Below, in pieces: positions 1-5,428 of a stretch of 5,792 nt of DNA (positions are counted from its first letter, which is position 1; each line of letters begins with the position of its first letter). The stretch comes from Pseudomonadota bacterium (GTDB lineage Bacteria; Pseudomonadota; Gammaproteobacteria; Woeseiales; Woeseiaceae). The stretch is taken from contig JAPUKV010000157.1 in assembly GCA_027295475.1 (NCBI GenBank), positions 1 through 5,792 on the forward strand, read 5' to 3'. The notes beneath the pieces were generated by a model. The model was not told where the DNA came from. It worked only from the letters and a program-made list of their open reading frames with translations, and made no database searches. Both the position numbers and the translations under genes were made by a program.

Positions 1-24
1 CTGCATCTACCATTTGTGCTCGCT

Positions 25-1752
25 TCATGTGCGTTCCGGTGCAGCCAGGCCCTTGAAGAAGTCCGAGATCGACAGCTCGGAGAGGTCGCGGAATTCGCCG
101 GCATCGAAAAACGATCCGTAGCAGGAGTCGCAGGTCTCGTACCAGATGTGCCGCTGTTTTGAGTCGACCATTTTGACCATCGCACCGCTACATCTTGGAC
201 ACCGATAGCCGTCTATGGTGTTGCTTTGCTTGCCTGTTTTCGCATCGCCGGTGTCAATTATTGCTGCCACCTTCTTGTTTCGCATCAACTCCATCTCGCC
301 GGCGTCGAACCAGATACCGTTGCAGATAATGCAGCGATCGACTTCGGTGCCTTCGTATGCGATCTGTTCCATGTCTGCTCTGCATTTTGGACAGCGCATG
401 GCGCCCGATCTGAAGAAGCCGGCCTCACTGCCACCGAATGCAACGGTGTACTGGGGGGTGGTCTTCTGTCTGGATCCCTGTGGCGTGGCTTTTTCGTGTT
501 TGTGGCGATAGAAGAAAAGCACGGCAATCATCGCGATGACGAACAGGCCGAGCAGTGTGTAGGTTTCCACATAGGTCGATTGCTCGGCAACCATCCCAAA
601 TACCTTGGCTCCTATCGAATACCCGAGGTTGGAGATCGACATGAATATGGCGAACTGCGTCGCGGAGATGCTGCTGGAGACGACCGCCATTGCCAGGGCG
701 ATGGACGAGACCATCACCACGGGTAACATCATTATCCAGAGCGATAGCATCACCCTTACGTAGGTCGTGTCCTGCCACAGGTGCTGTGTCTGAGCGAGCA
801 GGAAAGCGTGCACCCCGACCAGCGTGATCGTAAAAACCAGCATGCGCTTTGCGCCGAAGCGATCGATCAGCGGGCCGAACCCGAGCGCAATAACGGCACC
901 GATCAAGCCCATTATGGCAACCAGCTGCGACCATTGCGGCGTCGTGTAGCCAAACAGCTTAATCGCTGCAATCGGCATCAATGCCTGGCCGTAGCCGATC
1001 ACCAGGCCGTCAAAGAGCATGATGATCATGACGACCACACTGGCACGCACCCAGAGCACTTTATTAAGGCCGCCGAATACCATTTTGAAAGAGCTGCCAG
1101 GTTGATGCACCGACGCCGCGTTGCCGGATGTCCAGGGCAGGGTGCGCTCGCCCTCGCGTTCGACAACAAAGAGTATGGCGAGCAGCACGATGCCGGCAAC
1201 GGCTGATGCGACTATCGCCGTAAGCTTCAGGCCCCCGGTAACGAGGAGCACGCCCGATACCGCGGCCGTCGTGCCCCAGCCGACCGCCTTGCCGAAACTC
1301 ATGAAAGCGTTGAGGCGACCCTGCTCCCTTACCGGTGTCAGGTCGATCGACATGCCGTCGACTGCGACGTCCTGAGTTGCCGCAAAACTGTTGATGAGCA
1401 CGCCAATCAACATCAGCAGCCCGATCTGTTCGACGGGATTCTCCACCAGCATGAGGGCGAGCAACGAGAGCGACAGTCCCAGTTGTGCGCCGATCACCCA
1501 GGGCCGGCGCCGGCCCATCGGCAGAAACTCGTAGCGGTCCATCAGCGGGCCGGTGACAAGCTTGAAAGCCCAGGGCAACACGATGACGGCGAGATACGAG
1601 CCGATATCCCCGGCGCTGACGCCCTGGCTGGCCAGCCAGGCGGGTATGGCGATTGACAACAGGCCCTGGGGAATGCCCTGGGCGAAGTACATGATCGCAC
1701 CTGTCGCGAAGCGGGCCCGCGGACTGTTGGCGAGGATGAACGAGGCTGCCAT
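25..1752 (-). CDS. AmpG-like MFS permease fused to two C-terminal zf-TFIIB zinc ribbons
   Basis: A 575-residue inner-membrane protein. Residues 1 to about 415 form a major facilitator permease. MYFAQGIPQGLL (21-32) in TM1, the G68-P-L-x-D-R ... G80-RRRPW loop, and ATQDVAVDGMSID (125-137) resemble the AmpG/acetyl-CoA-transporter branch of the MFS. The substrate cannot be read from sequence; muropeptide uptake is only the best-known role of that branch. The basic YRHKHEK (415-421) ends the membrane part. A polar linker follows, then two zinc-ribbon modules: C454-P-K-C457 with C474-I-I-C477-NGIWFDAGE, and C518-P-R-C521 with C541-D-S-C544-YGSFFDAGE. These match the zf-TFIIB pattern (CPxC ... CxxCxGxWxDxGE), normally found in small stand-alone proteins. 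The start is supported by AGGA at 1764-1761, 8 nt upstream. M452 (399-397) sits where a stand-alone zinc-ribbon protein would begin, but it has no clear ribosome binding site and there is no stop before it. Permease fold is secure; specificity is unknown. Confidence 0.9.
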   Translation of the reverse strand: MAASFILANSPRARFATGAIMYFAQGIPQGLLSIAIPAWLASQGVSAGDIGSYLAVIVLPWAFKLVTGPLMDRYEFLPMGRRRPWVIGAQLGLSLSLLALMLVENPVEQIGLLMLIGVLINSFAATQDVAVDGMSIDLTPVREQGRLNAFMSFGKAVGWGTTAAVSGVLLVTGGLKLTAIVASAVAGIVLLAILFVVEREGERTLPWTSGNAASVHQPGSSFKMVFGGLNKVLWVRASVVVMIIMLFDGLVIGYGQALMPIAAIKLFGYTTPQWSQLVAIMGLIGAVIALGFGPLIDRFGAKRMLVFTITLVGVHAFLLAQTQHLWQDTTYVRVMLSLWIMMLPVVMVSSIALAMAVVSSSISATQFAIFMSISNLGYSIGAKVFGMVAEQSTYVETYTLLGLFVIAMIAVLFFYRHKHEKATPQGSRQKTTPQYTVAFGGSEAGFFRSGAMRCPKCRADMEQIAYEGTEVDRCIICNGIWFDAGEMELMRNKKVAAIIDTGDAKTGKQSNTIDGYRCPRCSGAMVKMVDSKQRHIWYETCDSCYGSFFDAGEFRDLSELSISDFFKGLAAPERT

Positions 1753-1866
1753 TGTTGTTTTCCTGAGAATTATTATTCTGCCTATACCCGATGGTAACGG
1801 GTTTTGGCGCCGGGGACATTCGGGGCGATGAGAGATGAGTGCCGTAATCGGCTATCGATCGTCGGC

Positions 1867-1925
1867 AAAAAAGAAAATCGGGGTCGAACGGAGGTTTACA
1901 TGAAAACTTCGGTTCGACCCTGGTT
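1867..1925 (-). terminator. Intrinsic terminator, strong hairpin with T-run on the minus strand
   Basis: GGGTCGAAC (1881-1889) pairs perfectly with GTTCGACCC (1912-1920). After one G/G mismatch (1890/1911), an inner 7-bp stem (1891-1897 with 1904-1910, one G-U) closes a 6-nt loop. Outer pairs with wobbles extend it to 1876/1925. Read on the minus strand, the stem is followed by TTTTCTTTTTT (1877-1867), so it terminates leftward transcription. No T-run follows it on the plus strand. It would insulate the permease at 25-1752 from minus-strand transcripts arising to the right. Confidence 0.65.
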
Positions 1926-1994
1926 ACGAAGTCGAGTCGGTGAGCCCATCGTGTTCATGATCTCGTCATACATCTCCTTGACTTCGGGAGATGC
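1896..1994 (-). pseudogene. C-terminal remnant of an unidentified minus-strand gene
   Basis: One minus-strand frame gives a protein-like C-terminus of about 32 residues (ASPEVKEMYDEIMNTM, then GSPTRLRNQGRTEVFM) ending in TAA at 1898-1896, inside the loop of the terminator hairpin. The first part looks like an acidic amphipathic helix and its codons mostly end in G or C, as in the real genes here. A stop codon directly at an intrinsic terminator is what the end of a gene looks like. Upstream (above about 1994) the frame stays open but reads as low-quality His/Ser-rich sequence antisense to the 2033-2494 gene, so the 5' part appears to be missing. I do not recognise the family. The competing reading is a plus-strand mini-ORF at 1900-2010. 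The call rests on sequence character alone. Confidence 0.35.
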
Positions 1995-2032
1995 GCGAAA
2001 GCTGGAATGAATTCGATTATCATGGCCATGCG

Positions 2033-2494
2033 ATGAGTGATGCGGCGAATTTTTCAGACAACAAGCACAATCTGGCCGAACTTGCGTTCCAGGGTGCGAC
2101 GGATATGGATCCCGAGCAAACTTGTCCGCAAGAGGTCATCGATGCTTTGGTGACCTGGCGCGCCAGACCGGACCACCGATCATCGGGCGCAGATTTGCTG
2201 CATGTAGAGAACTGCACGCTTTTTTCCATCACTTACGAAGGTAGGGCCGGGGAGTATTGGCCGGACGAGTCTATGAACAACTTAACCGAGACACTCGTAA
2301 GGGAATTTCTCTTTCGGGACGGCATTTGTTCAATCAGCGATGAACGAGTGCGTCTCATTCACATGAAATACAATGTAATGGCGTCAGAAGGTGACGAGTA
2401 TGTGCTGGTCTGCCCGTACCTGTCGGCGGCAGGAAACATATCTGGAATCGTTGTCGTCTGCGTCACAGTGATGATGATTCGACAACGCAGGTGA
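2033..2494 (+). CDS. Hypothetical protein, 153 aa, with short hydrophobic C-terminus
   Basis: I do not recognise this protein. From ATG 2033 it is 153 residues, mostly soluble and acidic, with scattered cysteines (for example C31 in EQTCPQE, and VENC, DGIC and LVCPY further on). It ends in a hydrophobic stretch SGIVVVCVTVMMI (137-149) followed by RQRR. This could be a buried beta-strand/helix of a domain (a GAF-like end is possible) or a short membrane anchor; at about 13 residues it is brief for a transmembrane helix. The reading frame is open back to 1991, where ATG would add 14 residues. I prefer 2033 because the protein-like sequence starts there, but neither start has a clear ribosome binding site. 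A mini-ORF (ATG 2022 to TGA 2034-2036) overlaps the 2033 start and could couple translation. Codon use looks genuine. It stands alone, convergent with the small gene at 2574-2795. Confidence 0.6.
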   Translation: MSDAANFSDNKHNLAELAFQGATDMDPEQTCPQEVIDALVTWRARPDHRSSGADLLHVENCTLFSITYEGRAGEYWPDESMNNLTETLVREFLFRDGICSISDERVRLIHMKYNVMASEGDEYVLVCPYLSAAGNISGIVVVCVTVMMIRQRR

Positions 2495-2573
2495 AAGTAC
2501 GGACCCCTGGGTAGGCCACCCAAGCTACATGACGCCGTAAGCTCTGATCGCATCGGTCAACTTATCGAATTGC

Positions 2574-2795
2574 TTATCGAGTTTCGAAACGAGTCGCGTT
2601 TTCCTGCATCAGCTCATCGAATTTCTCCCAGCGCAATTTGCATCCGTAGGGAGAATTAAAGGGGAACCAGACGACCGCACCTTTCGATACTAAGAGTGTA
2701 CCTAGCTTGTGCCCGTCTGCCCTGACATGAAATTTTGCATCCGCGTGAGCTATGGGCCTTTCGGGTAATTCGACTGTGACTGAGTGTTGTGCCAT
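2574..2795 (-). CDS. Small conserved protein, 73 aa, downstream of radical SAM gene
   Basis: A compact soluble protein with no signal peptide or membrane segment. Its core reads LGTLLVSKGAVVWFPF, then YGCKLRWEKFDELMQENATRFE. From memory this resembles a widespread bacterial family of 65-75 aa hypothetical proteins with a beta-rich N-terminus (TVELPERPIAHADAKFHV, DGxxLGTL, SKGxxVWFP) and a C-terminal helix ending in ENATRFE. No function is established that I know of. The start ATG is preceded by GGAA (2804-2801) at 5 nt. It lies 49 nt after the stop of the radical SAM remnant (2845) on the same strand, so the two were probably co-transcribed. It appears intact although its neighbour is broken, which suggests either recent decay of the neighbour or an independent role. 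Confidence 0.75.
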   Translation of the reverse strand: MAQHSVTVELPERPIAHADAKFHVRADGHKLGTLLVSKGAVVWFPFNSPYGCKLRWEKFDELMQENATRFETR

Positions 2796-2844
2796 GATTT
2801 TTCCGGTTTTTGTTTATACGTTTTTTGCTTGTTCAGGGCTTCCG

Positions 2845-3389
2845 TTAGATCGTGCCGTACATTTGATCCGGCGTCAGTACGTCCGGGAAGCGCTCTCTCA
2901 GTGCGGACCGCGCCGTGTAGCAAAGGTGGCAGTGATCGGCGTATCCATCCTCGTGGGTAGGTCATACCGGCGAACGATCTCGGGATGATTCAGGCCTACA
3001 TGGCTGCCGTGGTAGGCATCGCTGCTGATGGAAAGGTCGTCGACTGAGCCGGCAAGCGGCTTTAACCACTCAATGGCATCGGTGTCTGCAGTCGCCCAAT
3101 AGGCGTTGCTAACGATGCCGACGTTGAAGCCGCACTCCTTGGCCAAACGAATGCCGGTACGCATGATCTGGTAGTAAAGAAACGCTTCACCGCCCTCGAA
3201 GTAGATCCATTTTATGCTGCCCAGCGCCTCGGCCTCAGTGAGGATGTGCTCGATGGTTATGGTGCCACTTTGCGACGGCCCACCCCACACGAAACAGTGG
3301 GCGCATTCGTGGTTGCACGAATAGGTCAGCAAGAGGTGCAGCCCGGACAGTGGCTTTGATCGGATCTTGGCAGAGGACTCGGCAGCCAT
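2845..3389 (-). pseudogene. Radical SAM protein, internally deleted and frameshifted
   Basis: The N-terminal part is a clear radical SAM domain. LLLTYSCNHECAHCF carries the CX3CX2C iron-sulfur motif (C25, C29, C32, numbered from ATG 3389). IYFEGGEAFLYY (62-73) is the SAM-binding GGE motif, with Ala in place of the usual Pro. VGIVSNAYWAT (90-100) and DDLSISSDAYHG (117-128) follow. At about residue 129 the sequence jumps to what I recognise as this family's C-terminus, EIVRRYDLP. The frame then shifts at CCC (2957-2955). Adding one C restores PHEDGYADHCHLCY, then TARSALRERFPDVL, TPDQMYG and a TAA at 2847-2845. Without it, translation ends at TGA 2900-2898. From memory, complete relatives are around 300-330 aa; about 130 residues of the barrel's second half appear to be lost. 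TTG 3407 is an alternative start; neither start has a good ribosome binding site. Enzyme activity is very unlikely as it stands. Confidence 0.85.
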
Positions 3390-3502
3390 GCAGCAGACTA
3401 TAGACAATCGGGAGCGCTAACGCTCGCCTCGGAGCGAATTCCTCGGCTGACGAAATCTCCGGAAACTGCGCGCCTCACGGCCTCATTTGGGTCTTTAAAG
3501 CG

Positions 3503-3522
3503 GTATTTCATTGCGGAAATAC
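3503..3522. promoter_or_regulatory. Perfect 7-bp inverted repeat, possible operator
   Basis: GTATTTC (3503-3509) and GAAATAC (3516-3522) are exact inverted copies around a 6-nt centre. The position between two divergent genes and the dyad symmetry fit a binding site for a dimeric regulator. It could equally be a small RNA hairpin or chance. No regulator gene is in the window. Confidence 0.25.
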
Positions 3523-3688
3523 GGTGCATATCCCCGGGCCGAAGTTGTATCGTGTCTTTTCTGATCATTTCGCTGCCAGAATAAGCGAATCAGCCCGCGA
3601 TAGGTGTCGCGTTTCGGGTGCGATTAGACATAAAGCAAAGGCTTGGACGGGGCCGACCCCGGAGTCCTCCATTTCCAGACAGAGTTGC

Positions 3689-3716
3689 TTTCAAGGAAGG
3701 TCGAAGGTCGTACAAT
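3689..3716 (+). promoter_or_regulatory. Candidate sigma70-like promoter for the lipoprotein gene
   Basis: TACAAT at 3711-3716 matches the -10 consensus at five of six positions. TTTCAA (3689-3694), 16 nt upstream, is a poor -35, and TTGCTT (3685-3690) is better but 20 nt away. This would give a 5' leader of roughly 58 nt before ATG 3781. Assigned by eye only. Confidence 0.25.
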
Positions 3717-3780
3717 ATCAGCTCGACGAATATTGATGCGGCGCGGCTATCGCAGCCATGACTACCGAAGGAAAATAGTA

Positions 3781-4350
3781 ATGAAAAAACTGTTACCGCT
3801 ATTCACGTTATCCACAGTGCTCGTGGCGTGCTTGACTGGTTGCAGCAGAGAGAGCGCTGAGCCAGTGACAGATGCCGGGCCGGCGATGCGTGCCGACGCA
3901 GTGACCTGTGATACGTTCGAGTTAGTCACCAATATTCAGGGTTCCACGCTTGAATTGTCATTGAACACCGATCTGCCTGATAACACAGTGATTGCGATTA
4001 CCGTAGACCGATCTTACTGGAAACAAGGCAATACCGAAGAACAGTCCCGACGCTATTTTGCACAGGAAAGCACGGTTGGGGAATGGCGAAGTACACACAA
4101 GATAGACATCGCCGCCGCGGGCTGGAAAAGTGATTTAGAGGATTTCCAGACAAGAATGGCAAACGCAAAAGTTGGTTTTGAAGTTGCCCGCATCGGTGAC
4201 GACATCGATGTCAGTATTATCGCACCCGTCAACATGCAAACGAACGCCGCATTTGGCGACCGCAACAAGAACCTGAGCGGCAAAGCGGTGACAATAATGA
4301 GTTACGGCAGATTGGTCAGAGGTGATACGCAGCTTGCCTATCCACTTTAG
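3781..4350 (+). CDS. Lipoprotein of unknown function, 189 aa
   Basis: The N-terminus is a classic type II signal: MKK, hydrophobic LLPLFTLSTVLVAC, then lipobox L18-T-G-C21. After lipidation at C21 the +2 residue is Ser, which by the E. coli rule favours sorting to the outer membrane. The mature part (about 169 aa) starts with a low-complexity Glu/Ala/Asp linker, then a likely beta-rich domain from C43. Recognisable stretches are GSTLELSLNTDLPDNTVIAI, YFAQESTVGEW, and a C-terminal part with AFGDRNKNLSGKAV. I do not recognise the family, although the layout resembles single-domain envelope proteins. The start at 3781 is decided by AAGGA at 3768-3772, 8 nt upstream, and by the signal peptide; the frame is open upstream to 3643, but that stretch is not protein-like. 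It is a single gene, divergent from the radical SAM remnant, with no partner in the same operon. Confidence 0.85.
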   Translation: MKKLLPLFTLSTVLVACLTGCSRESAEPVTDAGPAMRADAVTCDTFELVTNIQGSTLELSLNTDLPDNTVIAITVDRSYWKQGNTEEQSRRYFAQESTVGEWRSTHKIDIAAAGWKSDLEDFQTRMANAKVGFEVARIGDDIDVSIIAPVNMQTNAAFGDRNKNLSGKAVTIMSYGRLVRGDTQLAYPL

Positions 4351-4403
4351 CCAGCGATGTTGATAATTCCGCTCTCATAGCCCACATCCAGGCCAGTCGA
4401 TAA

Positions 4404-4434
4404 GCTGATTCCGCCAGGACCTCCCTGAATCAGC
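4404..4434. other. Stem-loop 3' of the lipoprotein gene
   Basis: GCTGATTC (4404-4411) and GAATCAGC (4427-4434) form a perfect 8-bp stem with a 15-nt loop, 54 nt after the lipoprotein stop codon. No T-run follows on either strand, so it is not a standard intrinsic terminator. It may stabilise or help end the lipoprotein transcript in a Rho-dependent way, or be chance. Confidence 0.35.
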
Positions 4435-4627
4435 CAAATCCTTGCGTATTGTTTCGGGCATGGTGCAGTCCGCGACGCCCCGATCCCGATTCGAGGCATA
4501 TACGCTGGCCCCTGCATGGCATACGATGTGAAACAGACTTCGTCCGGCGCTGGACAAGGCAATCAAGCTTCAAGACAATGATGCGCCATAGCAAAACTCT
4601 AAAACGCTACTAAATGAGAGATCAATA

Positions 4628-5428
4628 ATGGTAAGACTTAAACTCCTTGGCCAGGCACTGTCGCTGCTTGTCCTGGTTTGCCCCCCTCTGGCTGCTGCGG
4701 ATGTGCTCGACGATATTCTTGACAGAGGTACGATCCGCTTTGGCGTTGCAGAATTTGTTCCGTGGACAATCAGGACGAAATCGGGCGAACTGATTGGCTT
4801 CGAGATCGACATCGCCAAAAAGATCGCGTCCGATATGGGCGTAAAGCCCGAGTTCACGGTCTATGAGTGGGCGAAGATCATTCCCGCGCTCCAGCAGGGC
4901 GAGATAGACGTCATCGCCGGCGGTATGGCGATCACGCCGGGCCGTGCCTTGAAAGTGAATTTCAGCCGGCCGCTCGCGACCACAGGTATTACGCTCGCGA
5001 CCAATACCAGCAAAACGCAGGACATAAAGTCGCTGAAACAACTCAATAACGAGCGAGTCATCATCACGGTCGTCGCAGATACACTCGCCCTCAGCGTCGC
5101 TCAAACCTTTTTCGATAAAGCAAACATCAAGATTTATCCCACCAGTGACCTCGCCGAAAAAGACATTCTGGAAGCCCGTGCGCATGTATACGTGGCGACC
5201 GTTCCCGAGGTGAATTTCCTGGCGCTCAAGAATGCCGGAAAAATTGACGTGCCGATGGCAGAGCCGATCATGGCATCAAGCGAGGGACTTGCGGTGAAAA
5301 AGGGCGAGCAGGAACTCGTGAATTTTCTCAACGCCTGGGTCGTAGCCAGACAGACGGACAAGTGGCTCGGCACGGCGCACGACTATTGGTTCAAAACTAT
5401 GGACTGGGTGTCGGACGCGCGCAAATAA
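4628..5428 (+). CDS. Periplasmic solute-binding protein, family 3
   Basis: A 266-residue secreted binding protein of the amino-acid-type (SBP_bac_3) family. The Sec signal is VRLKLL, then a hydrophobic core ending PLAAA, with likely cleavage after A24. The mature protein starts DVLDDILDRGTIRFGVAEFVPW, normal for lobe 1 of the family. G57-FEIDIAKKIA is the conserved G-[FY]-[DE]-x-D-x-A segment. DVIAGGMAITPGRALKVNFS (94-113) contains T103 and R106, the positions that usually contact the ligand's carboxylate. The length is typical. The ligand cannot be assigned; the family covers amino acids, opines and other small acids. No permease or ATPase gene lies in the window, so it is an orphan here, or its partners lie to the right. 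It may instead serve a sensor. Its stop codon overlaps the next start (TAATG), so the two are translationally coupled. GAGAG upstream is a weak ribosome binding site. Confidence 0.9.
   Translation: MVRLKLLGQALSLLVLVCPPLAAADVLDDILDRGTIRFGVAEFVPWTIRTKSGELIGFEIDIAKKIASDMGVKPEFTVYEWAKIIPALQQGEIDVIAGGMAITPGRALKVNFSRPLATTGITLATNTSKTQDIKSLKQLNNERVIITVVADTLALSVAQTFFDKANIKIYPTSDLAEKDILEARAHVYVATVPEVNFLALKNAGKIDVPMAEPIMASSEGLAVKKGEQELVNFLNAWVVARQTDKWLGTAHDYWFKTMDWVSDARK

Larger units (their letters stand above)
3408..3780. other. Divergent intergenic region, no gene seen
   Basis: These 373 nt separate the minus-strand radical SAM gene from the plus-strand lipoprotein gene. Open frames on both strands read as unstructured sequence, and I do not believe any is a gene. 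It holds several small inverted repeats: GAGCG/CGCTC/GAGCG at 3412-3436, GTATTTC/GAAATAC at 3503-3522, CGCGA/TCGCG at 3596-3611, and a GGGG-CCGA-CCCC stem at 3649-3660 flanked by GGAC (3645-3648) and GTCC (3664-3667). Promoters for both flanking genes must lie here. Confidence 0.6.

Noticed and set aside
226..726. Plus-strand open frame of 166 codons across the permease gene
   Set aside because: Antisense shadow of a well-supported gene; the His/Arg/Asp/Gly-rich translation is typical of reverse-frame reading.
1769..1797. Promoter for the permease: TTACCA (1797-1792) and AATAAT (1774-1769) on the minus strand, 17-nt spacer
   Set aside because: The implied transcription start falls inside the AGGA ribosome binding site at 1764-1761, leaving about 10 nt of leader, so it is unlikely to work with that start.
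1881..1920. Integron attC-like site, from the AAC...GTT ends of the hairpin
   Set aside because: The arms (GTCGAAC, GTTCGAC) do not match the RYYYAAC/GTTRRRY cores, and the T-run favours a terminator.
2508..2522. TGGGT/ACCCA stem between the convergent genes, as a terminator
   Set aside because: Only 5 bp with no T-run on either strand.
2561..2590. Direct repeat CTTATCGA (2561-2568, 2573-2580) and palindrome GTTTCGAAAC (2581-2590)
   Set aside because: Short, and partly within the coding end of the 73-aa gene; compatible with chance.
2898..3389. Short stand-alone radical SAM protein of 163 aa
   Set aside because: The family's C-terminal sequence continues in another frame to 2845, so the short product is a frameshift artefact of a pseudogene.
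4622..5185. Minus-strand open frame of 187 codons opposite the binding protein
   Set aside because: Antisense shadow of a gene with a clear signal peptide and family motifs.
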